Shown here: in pieces, positions 52,342-60,191 of the stretch | How the letters are laid out: every line of letters starts with the position of its first letter | Position numbering within the stretch: the first letter of the stretch is position 1 | NCBI GenBank assembly: GCA_021785515.1 | Contig: JAJYEX010000002.1 | Span: 281,328-345,327 of the forward strand | Direction: 5' to 3' | DNA from: Pseudomonadota bacterium | Lineage (GTDB): Bacteria > Pseudomonadota > Gammaproteobacteria > Acidiferrobacterales > UBA6901 | DNA length: 64,000 bases | Position numbers and translations under genes: made by a program | The notes under the pieces: model-generated | The model's database searches: none | What the model was told of the DNA's origin: nothing | What the model saw: only the letters and a program-made list of their open reading frames with translations

Positions 52342-53742
52342 ATGATCCGAATTTTCAAGCATTACATGCCGGCGTCGCTGCTGGTTCTCGGGGTTGTGGA
52401 GACTGCCATACTGTTCCTGTCGATGTACGCCGGGGCCGCGATCCGGTTTTGGGGGCAGTTTCCGGCAGCAATCCACTTCGGTCTGGTGTTTCCGATTTAC
52501 CCCAAGGCGATCGTGTTCGCAGCGGTGATGCTCGGGATCATGATCGGGACGGGTCTCTACCAGCGCGAACATCAGCCGCAATCCTGGCATTACGGGCGGC
52601 TGGGAGTCAGCTTCTTTGCCGGACTGGCTGCTATGGCCTTGATTTTCTATGCGGTGCCGCAGCTGTTTCTTGGCCGTGGGGCGTTCAGTATTGCCTATAT
52701 CGTTGCTTTTGGGGGTATCGCCCTTGCCCGCCTAGCCTATTTTAATCTGACCAGCGATGGTGCCAGCAAGCGGCGTGTGCTCGTGCTCGGAACGGGAACG
52801 CGGGCGGCTAAGATCGACGCTCTGGAGAAGTCGGCGAACGGGCGGCATGGATTTCATGTTGTCGGGTACCTGGCGCTTCAGGTCGGGCATCACTTTGTGC
52901 CGAAGGACAAAATCCTTGAGGAGGACATGCCGCTGTGCACCATTGCACAGAAATACGAGATCGATGAGATCGTGGTCGGTGTGCGCGACCGCAGGGGCGG
53001 GGGGTTGCCGATAAATGATGTCCTGGCGTGCAAGCTCAACGGCATCGACATCATAGACCTGCCATCCTTTTTTGAGCGCGAGACCGGGTACGTGCAGCTC
53101 CAGTCGATGAATCCCAGCTGGCTCATATTCTCTGACGGTTTCGATAGTGGTCCACTTCGCGACGCTAGCAAGCGGCTGTTCGACGTGGTCGCGAGCGTGG
53201 CGCTGCTCGTGGTCGCGCTGCCGGTAATGCTCATCACTGCCTTTCTCGTCAAACTCGACAGTCCGGGGCCTATCCTCTACCGGCAGCAGCGGGTTGGCCT
53301 GGGCAATGTTCCGTTCGATGTGCTCAAGTTTCGCAGCATGCGTGTTGATGCGGAACAGGACGGCAAGCCGAGGTGGGCGAGCCAGCGCGATGACCGTGTC
53401 ACGCGGGTGGGCCGCATGATCCGCAAGCTGCGCATCGACGAACTGCCGCAGATATTCAATGTCCTCAAAGGGGAAATGAGTTTCGTCGGACCACGACCGG
53501 AAAGGCCGTATTTCGTCGAACAGCTGTCGCAGCAGATTCCCTTCTTCATGTGCCGTCACAACGTGAAACCTGGGATCACGGGCTGGGCCCAGATACGCTG
53601 CTCATACGGTGCATCTGTGGAAGAGGCAATCGAGAAACTGCAGTATGATCTCTACTATGTCAAGAACCACAGCCTGTTCCTCGATTTGGTCGTGCTTTTT
53701 CAGACCGTACAGGTGATTCTTTTCGGCAAGGGATCACGATAG
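52342..53742 (+). CDS. Undecaprenyl-phosphate sugar phosphotransferase, EpsB/WcaJ type
   Basis: Initiates EPS repeat-unit synthesis by moving sugar-1-phosphate from a UDP-sugar to undecaprenyl phosphate. 466 aa: four or five N-terminal membrane helices, a CoA-binding-like Rossmann part (RRVLVLGTGTRAAKIDAL), then a membrane helix and the bacterial sugar transferase domain (FDVLKFRSMRVDAEQDG, KLRIDELPQIFNVLKGEMSF, GPRPERPYFVEQL, KPGITGWAQI). It resembles the exosortase-A-associated EpsB subgroup. ATG 52342 with AGGGG upstream. Bases 53258-53617 are shared with the remnant at 41 kb. Confidence 0.92.
   Translation: MIRIFKHYMPASLLVLGVVETAILFLSMYAGAAIRFWGQFPAAIHFGLVFPIYPKAIVFAAVMLGIMIGTGLYQREHQPQSWHYGRLGVSFFAGLAAMALIFYAVPQLFLGRGAFSIAYIVAFGGIALARLAYFNLTSDGASKRRVLVLGTGTRAAKIDALEKSANGRHGFHVVGYLALQVGHHFVPKDKILEEDMPLCTIAQKYEIDEIVVGVRDRRGGGLPINDVLACKLNGIDIIDLPSFFERETGYVQLQSMNPSWLIFSDGFDSGPLRDASKRLFDVVASVALLVVALPVMLITAFLVKLDSPGPILYRQQRVGLGNVPFDVLKFRSMRVDAEQDGKPRWASQRDDRVTRVGRMIRKLRIDELPQIFNVLKGEMSFVGPRPERPYFVEQLSQQIPFFMCRHNVKPGITGWAQIRCSYGASVEEAIEKLQYDLYYVKNHSLFLDLVVLFQTVQVILFGKGSR
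53258..53617 (+). repeat. 360-bp inverted repeat, copy 2 (inside the intact sugar-transferase gene)
   Basis: Same sequence as the reverse complement of 41001-41360, covering the central sugar-transferase domain coding region. The two copies face each other across 11.9 kb. Confidence 0.93.
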
Positions 53743-53835
53743 CAGCGTTGCAGGTGGAGTGCAGAAGCAGCCGCGCGTGACGGCGTGCCTGCGCGATGTT
53801 GTGGGTGTTTTTCAGTGCGAAGCGTGGCTTTGCAT

Positions 53836-53846
53836 GCGGTAGCGTG
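53836..53846 (+). promoter_or_regulatory. ops-like element GCGGTAGCGTG in the EPS operon leader
   Basis: Matches 11 of 11 bases of the core of the ops/JUMPstart element (GGCGGTAGCGTG; only the first G differs). ops pauses RNA polymerase and loads the anti-terminator RfaH in long polysaccharide operons. It lies 57 nt before the ATG of the deacetylase gene, on the operon strand. No rfaH gene is in the window, so function is inferred. Confidence 0.5.
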
Positions 53847-53902
53847 ACTGGGTCTCAGGGTCCGCTCGTTACCACAGGCGGGTCCGCAGGGATAGGAATT
53901 CG

Positions 53903-54862
53903 ATGAACAACCAACAGGCTAATGTGATTGACAGCTCGCGCCACCGAAGTACATCTGCGACTTCGGAGGCCAGCGAGGCCGTGATTACGAATGCGATGAC
54001 CGTGGACGTGGAGGATTACTTCCACGTCTCTGCCTTCGCCAAGGTCATAGATCCAGCACACTGGGACCGCTACAACTGGCGCGTGGAAGACAACACTCGT
54101 CGGCTGCTCCGTCTGCTGGCCCGCCACGATGTCCGGGCAACGTTTTTCGTTCTTGGCTGGGTCGCGCAGCGCTGCCCGGCGCTGGTGCGCGAAATTGCTG
54201 GTGCTGGACATGAGATTGCCTGTCACGGGTTGACGCACAGGCTTGTGTACGAACAGACGCCGCGCGAATTCCGTGAGGAAACGCAGACCGCCAAGATGCT
54301 GTTGGAGGACATTGTGCAGGTAGCGATCAACGGTTATCGTGCGGCCAGTTACTCCATTACCGCCAGGTCCCTGTGGGCCATCGATATCCTCGCCGAACTC
54401 GGCTTCCGGTACGATTCCAGCATATTTCCGATACGACATGACCGCTACGGCATTCCGGGCGCGTCACGCATGCCGTACTATGTGCAGGGTGCGCACGGAG
54501 CGCGGCTTCTGGAGTTTCCGCTCAGCACCAAGGATTTTGGGCCGGTGCGTTTACCCGTTGCGGGTGGCGGCTATTTCCGGCTGTTTCCGTATGTGGTAAC
54601 GCGCACCGCGCTTGCCAGCATCAATCGAAGAGAAAGGCTTCCGTTCATTTTTTACTTGCATCCCTGGGAAGTCGATCCCGGGCAGCCGCGGATCGCTGCG
54701 AGTCGCCTGTCCCGTTTCCGCCACTACACGAATTTGGCGAAATGTGAATGGCGGCTGGATCAACTGTTGGGCGAATTTCGTTTCGGGACGGTGTGTGACA
54801 GTCTTGCAGGACTGGGTCTGTGGCCCGCCGCCGATGTGCGGACTGTGTCTAGGTCAGCCTGA
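53903..54862 (+). CDS. Polysaccharide deacetylase, DUF3473 (XrtA-associated) type
   Basis: CE4-fold deacetylase predicted to remove acetyl groups from the EPS. TVDVEDYFHVSAFA at the start carries the catalytic Asp and metal Asp region; HEIACHGLTHRLVY supplies the His-His motif. The C-terminal DUF3473 part FYLHPWEVDPGQPR and FRHYTNLAKCEWRLDQLL is typical of the exosortase-A-associated subfamily. 319 aa; TAGGA ribosome binding site 5 nt before ATG 53903. Preceded by an ops-like element and followed at once by the FemAB-like gene. Confidence 0.9.
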   Translation: MNNQQANVIDSSRHRSTSATSEASEAVITNAMTVDVEDYFHVSAFAKVIDPAHWDRYNWRVEDNTRRLLRLLARHDVRATFFVLGWVAQRCPALVREIAGAGHEIACHGLTHRLVYEQTPREFREETQTAKMLLEDIVQVAINGYRAASYSITARSLWAIDILAELGFRYDSSIFPIRHDRYGIPGASRMPYYVQGAHGARLLEFPLSTKDFGPVRLPVAGGGYFRLFPYVVTRTALASINRRERLPFIFYLHPWEVDPGQPRIAASRLSRFRHYTNLAKCEWRLDQLLGEFRFGTVCDSLAGLGLWPAADVRTVSRSA

Positions 54863-54884
54863 AGCTGTGCTGCAGGACCAGGAG

Positions 54885-55910
54885 ATGGAAATCGCCTCCG
54901 TTGATTCCGGATCTGAGACGGAATGGGACGCATTCGTTGATCGCCAGCCGCAGGCGAGTCTTTATCACCTGTCTGCATGGCGCGGGATCATCCGTGAGGT
55001 GTTCGGGCACGAGGTGATCGGTCTTGCGGCGCGCAATGCGGCGGGTGTGGCAGGGGTGTTGCCGCTTGTACGGCTGCGTAGCCGCCTGTTCGGCGACTAT
55101 ATGGTGTCGATGCCGTATTTCAATTATGGTGGTGCCCTGGCCACATCGGCGGCGCTTGCAGGTCGGTTGATGACTGCAGGCGCGGCGCTGGCCGAAAGAG
55201 CCGGGTGCGGGCATGTGGAGTTCCGGGATACAGTGGTGCGTGACGGTTGGGCAGCTCGGACCGACAAGGTTGCTATGCAGTTGGAACTGCCCGGTACGTA
55301 CGATCAGCTATGGAGCGCGCTCGGATCGAAACTGCGCGCACAGGTGCGCCGGCCCCAGAAGGAAGGCTGTGAAGTACTGCACGGCGGCGCGGATCTGCTG
55401 TCCGGATTTTATACGGTGTTCGCGCGTAACATGCGGGATCTCGGAACGCCGGTATATCCGCGCTCGTTTTTCGACGCTATTTTGCGTACCTTTCCGGAGC
55501 GGGCCACAATTGTTCTTGTGCGGCACGAGCGGCGTCCCGTTGCGGCCGGACTGCTGCTCGGATTCCGGGGTGTGCTCGAAATTCCTTGGGCGTCGTCCCT
55601 TAGGGAGCATAATTCGTTGGGTGTGAATATGCTGTTGTACGCAGAAGCCCTGCGGACTGCCATCGAGCGCGGCTACCGGATTTTCGATTTTGGCCGCAGT
55701 TCGGTGGATAGTGGAACCTATCGGTTTAAGAAACAGTGGGGCGCTTCTCCGCGGCAGCTGTATTGGCACTACTGGCTGCCCAAAAACCGGGAACTGCCGC
55801 GGCTCACACCGGACAACCCCCGGTATCGGCTCGCGATCGCGGCCTGGCAGCGGCTGCCGGTATGTGTTGCAAATCGGCTTGGACCGCGGATTGTCAAGTA
55901 TCTGCCGTGA
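54885..55910 (+). CDS. FemAB-family (XrtA/PEP-CTERM-associated) acyl/aminoacyl transferase-like protein
   Basis: 341 aa with the FemAB/GNAT double fold: TEWDAFVDRQPQASLYHLSA, PYFNYGGALATSAALAG, KLRAQVRRPQKEGCEVLHGG, EIPWASSLREHNSLGVNMLL and FDFGRSSVDSGTYRFKKQWG, the pattern of FemAB proteins in exosortase-A EPS loci. They are presumed to attach an amino acid or acyl group; the substrate is unknown. Start ATG 54885 (MEIASVDSGSETEWD); GTG 54867 is possible. Only 22 nt separate it from the deacetylase. Confidence 0.85.
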   Translation: MEIASVDSGSETEWDAFVDRQPQASLYHLSAWRGIIREVFGHEVIGLAARNAAGVAGVLPLVRLRSRLFGDYMVSMPYFNYGGALATSAALAGRLMTAGAALAERAGCGHVEFRDTVVRDGWAARTDKVAMQLELPGTYDQLWSALGSKLRAQVRRPQKEGCEVLHGGADLLSGFYTVFARNMRDLGTPVYPRSFFDAILRTFPERATIVLVRHERRPVAAGLLLGFRGVLEIPWASSLREHNSLGVNMLLYAEALRTAIERGYRIFDFGRSSVDSGTYRFKKQWGASPRQLYWHYWLPKNRELPRLTPDNPRYRLAIAAWQRLPVCVANRLGPRIVKYLP

Positions 55911-56080
55911 GCGAACCTCGGATCCGGGGCGGGGCAGCGCGTGCCACGGTGCGAGGTAAGTGCGAATGCGAACAGGGGACGGAAAGTGACGTCGGCTGCC
56001 AGAGGATGGAGCGGTGCCGGATCAGTTTTGATGGCGCAGGCATGCGCGTGCTATCCCGGACAGATCCATAGCGGTGCGGC

Positions 56081-57337
56081 GTGAATGTGATGAGGACTAC
56101 GTTACCAGATGCAGGCAGGGAGATGCCACATCGTAAGATCCGTGTACTGATTATCGATCAAGCGATCGCCTTCGGCGGATCCATCGTGGTGGCCGCGCGA
56201 CTGGTGCGTGCGCTGGATCCCAATCTGGTCGATAGCCGCGTGGTAAGCGAAATGGATCCCGAGATCCTGCGTGTCCAGTTTGGCGATTGGGATCGTGTGG
56301 ATGTCGTGCGGCACACCGTCACTTACACCCATCATGCCCGCGTCATGCGCTGGGTCAGTGAGATGCCGTTATCCGGCCTGCTCATGCGTCCGGTCATGTA
56401 TGCCACATCGCTGGTGTCGGCAGTGGCCAACGTTGTCTATGTCTGGCGGATTGCATTGCGGATCGTTATTGGCAGGATTGACATTGTCCACATGAATAAC
56501 GGGATGGACAACTCGGAGGCAGCGCTAGTGACATGGCTGCTCAGACGCCGCATTCTGGTTCACTGTCACGGGCCGGCGCCGATGGGGCTGCTGCGCCGTT
56601 TTCTGGTGCGCCGGGCGCATGGGTATGTGGCGGTATCCAATCATATCAAGGACTATCTGGTCGCGCACGGGGTCGCTGCGCAGAATGTCGAAGTGATCCC
56701 CAATCCAGCCGAGAAGATGACCATAGACGAGGGCCTGGTGCGCTCGGTGCGGGCCCGTTATCACCTGCGGCCCGAGCAGCGGGTGTTCGGAATTTTCGGG
56801 CGGATCGTCGGCTGGAAGGGTCATCGCGAATTCGTGCTTGCGGCAAGCGAGGTGGTCAAGCGCATGCCGGAGGCGGTCGCATTCATCGTCGGCGATGTCT
56901 CGGATGGGGACCGCCGGCTGTGGGACGATCTGCAGGAGTTGGTGCGGCAACAAGGTCTTGCCGATCGGTTCGTGTTCACTGGCTATATTGCCCGTATTGT
57001 CGAGCTGTACGGAATCATGGATGTGGTGGTGCACGCTTCCACGTGGCCCGAACCCTTCGGTCTTGTCATCATCGAGGCGATGGGCTGTGGGATTCCGGTG
57101 ATTGCGTCCAATCTCGGGGCGCCAAGCGAGATCATAGATGACGGCAAGGATGGTTTGATTGTGGACCCGAAGAATACGCCGGCTCTAGCTCAGGCGCTGC
57201 TGGATCTGCTCGGGAACGAGTCTCTGCGCCGGGATATGGGGCAGCGGGCCCGCCAGAAAGTGCTGAGCCGATACGGGGCCGAAGAATACGCGAGCCGCAT
57301 GGAGGGAGTTTATCGCCGCGCCATGGGGATGTGCTGA
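56081..57337 (+). CDS. Glycosyltransferase family 4 protein
   Basis: 418 aa, GT-B fold: RKIRVLIIDQAIAFGGSIVV, HMNNGMDNSEAALVTWLLRR, VFGIFGRIVGWKGHREFVLA and PFGLVIIEAMGCGIPVIASN with the donor-binding Glu. Full-length paralogue of the minus-strand gene at 38009-39286. GTG 56081 start is used; ATG 56123 (MPHRKIRV) is an alternative. Likely adds one sugar of the EPS repeat unit on the cytoplasmic face. Confidence 0.87.
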   Translation: MNVMRTTLPDAGREMPHRKIRVLIIDQAIAFGGSIVVAARLVRALDPNLVDSRVVSEMDPEILRVQFGDWDRVDVVRHTVTYTHHARVMRWVSEMPLSGLLMRPVMYATSLVSAVANVVYVWRIALRIVIGRIDIVHMNNGMDNSEAALVTWLLRRRILVHCHGPAPMGLLRRFLVRRAHGYVAVSNHIKDYLVAHGVAAQNVEVIPNPAEKMTIDEGLVRSVRARYHLRPEQRVFGIFGRIVGWKGHREFVLAASEVVKRMPEAVAFIVGDVSDGDRRLWDDLQELVRQQGLADRFVFTGYIARIVELYGIMDVVVHASTWPEPFGLVIIEAMGCGIPVIASNLGAPSEIIDDGKDGLIVDPKNTPALAQALLDLLGNESLRRDMGQRARQKVLSRYGAEEYASRMEGVYRRAMGMC

Positions 57338-57730
57338 TGGTTAGGTAGCCAGCTTTCTCTACCAGTCAGGTAGCGGGGTGGTCGGGTACCGCTGCGGCGC
57401 ACGTGGCCATTGACAGCGCTGGCCCCGGGACGCCACTGGCACAGGAGATTGGCGGAAGTGATCTACGATTGAACAATGGCATGATCATCGTGTGCGTGGA
57501 AACCGACAAGGTGCTCTATGAGTGGCGATTACTGGGCGACTTGACGCGGCTTTTTGCGACGCTCATTCGATAATGCGAAGTACCGATACACCATTCATCT
57601 GTTTTTGCGACGTAGGCGAGGGCCAAATGGAAAGTTTGGGGTTTATGTGGAATTACTTCGGGAGAGGGCGTCGTTTTGAAACAAGCTGTCTTCTTGACAA
57701 GGATTGGCTGATGGGTAGCACGATTTGTTT
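57338..57730. other. 390-nt spacer before the flippase; repeated AGGTAGC strings
   Basis: No supportable gene. AGGTAGC occurs at 57343-57349 and again at 57368-57374; the second is part of AGGTAGCGGGG, which is also found at 47587-47597 upstream of the Wzy-like gene. Confidence 0.5.
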
Positions 57731-59245
57731 GTGAGCCAACAGCCGTTGCCGAGTGGCGGCGTGAGTCGCGAAACCAAAACGCTGGTGCGGCATACAGCGA
57801 TCTACACGGTTGGAACATTGCTGCGCAATCTGGCCAGCATTATCATGCTGCCGATATATACGCGGCACTTGAGTCCATCGGACTATGGTGTGATCGAACT
57901 GCTGTCGACGACAGTGGATTTGTTTGCAGTCGTATTTGGTCTGCGGGTCGGAGAGGCGATATTTCGATACCACGCGAACTACCAGGAGACACGGGACAAG
58001 AACGAGGTGATATCGACCGCCCTGATTCTTGTGGCAGGCCTGACGCTGTTCGGCCTGTTGCTGATCTGGGTTTTTGGTCGTGAGCTTTCGCTTGTGGCGT
58101 TTGGCACGACAAGGCGCGCTACGGAACTACGGCTTTACGGCCTCACGCTTCCGCTTGCCGCGATTATCGAGCTGGTTTTTATCAGTCTGCGGGCTGAGCA
58201 GCGGGCGTGGTCGTTTGTCGTGCTCAGCACCCTGCGACTGACGTTGCAGCTCGGCTTCAATATCTACTTTGTTGTGCTCGAGCAGATGCGAGTGATCGGC
58301 GTGGTGTACAGCGCGCTGCTTTCAGGCAGCATCATGGTTGCTGTGTTGACGGTCTATATGCTGTCGCGGACAGGGCTGCGGTTTTCGAGCAACAAGGCGC
58401 GCGAATTTGTGGCGTTCAGCTGGCCACTGGTCCTGTCTGCGATCGCTACATTCTTCTTTACAAGCAGTGACCGATATTTCCTGCGTCATTTCGGCGATGT
58501 CGCGGAAGTGGGTATATACAGCCTTGGATACCAGTTCGGCTACATGCTGCTTGCCGTCGGCTGGAGTCCGTTTGCTGGAATCTGGGACAGCCAACGCTAT
58601 GTAGTGCTGAAGAGCGCTGATCCGCAGAGGCTGTTCAACAACACGTTCGTCGTAATGAGCGCGATTCTTATTTTTGGGGCGCTGGGCATCTCGATCTTTT
58701 CAAAGGACGTGCTGCGGATTATGTCCAGCCGCCACTTTTGGAGGGCCTATCAGGTAGTACCGATGATTGTCACTGCTTACGTCTTCCAGGCATGGACGTC
58801 GTTCAGCAACGTTGGGCTGCTGCTGCGCGGCAAGACATTGCACATGTTCTTTGCAACCATAGTGGCTGCTCTGGTTGCCAGTACGGGATATGTGATTTTG
58901 ATTCCGCGATACGGAGCAATTGGCGCCTCGATCGCAACGCTGTTCGGATTTATCACCCGGTTCACGTGGATATACAGCGCATCGCAGTCCGCATACAACA
59001 TGGGGCTGAGGTGGTGGAAGGTGATCAAGATCGGCGTCGTGGCGGTCGCGGTCTATCTGGTCTCGCCCTTTGTTCCGGCGGGAATTGTCTGGGCAATTGC
59101 ACTGCATGCCGTGGAGATGGTGGTGTTCATTGCGCTGCTGCTTATGCTCCCAGTTTTTGATGAGCAGGAGCGCTCCCGGATCCTGGCGCTAATCCGCAAT
59201 CCGCGCGCGATTCGGGCCATTTTTACGGAGGTCAGGGAATCGTAA
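57731..59245 (+). CDS. Oligosaccharide flippase (Wzx/MATE-like, polysaccharide export family)
   Basis: Moves the lipid-linked repeat unit across the inner membrane. ~504 aa with twelve to fourteen membrane helices; the start segment KTLVRHTAIYTVGTLLRNLA and MLPIYTRHLSPSDYGVIELL is characteristic of the RfbX/Wzx-type flippase family. GTG 57731 is preferred over TTG 57725; the ribosome binding site is weak. Together with the Wzy-like protein at 47.7 kb it implies a Wzx/Wzy pathway. Confidence 0.88.
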   Translation: MSQQPLPSGGVSRETKTLVRHTAIYTVGTLLRNLASIIMLPIYTRHLSPSDYGVIELLSTTVDLFAVVFGLRVGEAIFRYHANYQETRDKNEVISTALILVAGLTLFGLLLIWVFGRELSLVAFGTTRRATELRLYGLTLPLAAIIELVFISLRAEQRAWSFVVLSTLRLTLQLGFNIYFVVLEQMRVIGVVYSALLSGSIMVAVLTVYMLSRTGLRFSSNKAREFVAFSWPLVLSAIATFFFTSSDRYFLRHFGDVAEVGIYSLGYQFGYMLLAVGWSPFAGIWDSQRYVVLKSADPQRLFNNTFVVMSAILIFGALGISIFSKDVLRIMSSRHFWRAYQVVPMIVTAYVFQAWTSFSNVGLLLRGKTLHMFFATIVAALVASTGYVILIPRYGAIGASIATLFGFITRFTWIYSASQSAYNMGLRWWKVIKIGVVAVAVYLVSPFVPAGIVWAIALHAVEMVVFIALLLMLPVFDEQERSRILALIRNPRAIRAIFTEVRES

Positions 59246-59318
59246 AGTCGGTGCACGGTCCGTTTGCAAGCGTCGCGACGGTTTCCAGGTCAGTTTCTTA
59301 GCAGGAAAGTCTTTTGAG

Positions 59319-60191
59319 ATGGTTATGCGAGAATCCCCGGAGGTAAATTTGTTTATTATCGGTGCCATGAAATCGGGCACAACGTCGCTGCACAATTATC
59401 TTGCGACACATCCGGACATATTCATGTGTGAGCCGAAGGAGCCCGGGTTTTTTGTCGAAGAGCTGACCTGGGCCAAGGGGCTGGATTGGTACCGCAGCCT
59501 GTTTGCTGATGCGCAGGGTAAGGCAGTGGTCGGAGAGTCGAGCACGCATTACACCAAGCTGCCAGTCTATCGGGGGGTGCCCGAGCGGATTGCGGAATTC
59601 AATCCCAATGCGCGCTTCATCTACCTTATGCGTGATCCCGTTGACCGCGCCGTAAGCCATTATTGGCACAACGTGCGCGATCTGACGTCGGGTCGGGAGC
59701 GGAGGGACATGCTTACGGCTATGCAGCGCGATCCACAGTACGTGGCATTCAGCGATTATGCGATGCAACTGAAACCTTATATGGAAATTTTCGGGCGTGA
59801 GCGGATATTCGTTGCAACCTTCGAACGGATGGTTGCGGATCCGGCTGGCGTAGTAGGCGAGATATTCAGCTGGCTGCGGGTGGATGGAAGCTTCCAACCG
59901 GAAGATCTGCACAGGCGCTGGAACGCGGCACCCGAGGAATTGAGCCGTGTGCGTGGTCTCGGTATTCTCAATCGCATTCGCTATTCGCGCGCCTGGGACA
60001 GGCTGGCGCCGGCCATGCCGGGCAGGCTGCGGCGGCTCGGGATTTTTCTAGCGGAAAAACCGGTGGGGCGTGCGTCCCAGGATGAGACCGCCGCGCAACG
60101 GTATTTGCGGCCGATTCTGCGGGGTCGGGTTGAGGAGATCAGATCTTTGCTGGGGCGGGATTTCAATGAGTGGATCACACTCTACCGCTAG
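59319..60191 (+). CDS. PAPS-dependent sulfotransferase family protein
   Basis: 290 aa. The 5'-phosphosulfate loop is FIIGAMKSGTTSLHNYL (Lys18, Thr21/Thr22), and the 3'-phosphate binding motif is RFIYLMRDPVDRAVSHYWH. Predicted to transfer sulfate from PAPS to a hydroxyl of the EPS repeat unit; a non-carbohydrate acceptor cannot be excluded. GCAGGAAAG lies 9 nt before ATG 59319. It follows the flippase after 73 nt. Confidence 0.87.
   Translation: MVMRESPEVNLFIIGAMKSGTTSLHNYLATHPDIFMCEPKEPGFFVEELTWAKGLDWYRSLFADAQGKAVVGESSTHYTKLPVYRGVPERIAEFNPNARFIYLMRDPVDRAVSHYWHNVRDLTSGRERRDMLTAMQRDPQYVAFSDYAMQLKPYMEIFGRERIFVATFERMVADPAGVVGEIFSWLRVDGSFQPEDLHRRWNAAPEELSRVRGLGILNRIRYSRAWDRLAPAMPGRLRRLGIFLAEKPVGRASQDETAAQRYLRPILRGRVEEIRSLLGRDFNEWITLYR

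Noticed and set aside
54612-54884. Upstream extension of the FemAB-like frame into the deacetylase gene
   Set aside because: The overlap region encodes the conserved C-terminus of the deacetylase in another frame; ATG 54885 gives the family N-terminus.
57343-57378. Full JUMPstart element (paired GGTAGC) upstream of the flippase
   Set aside because: The two GGTAGC strings are 25 nt apart rather than about 21, and the bases after the second (GGGG) do not match ops.
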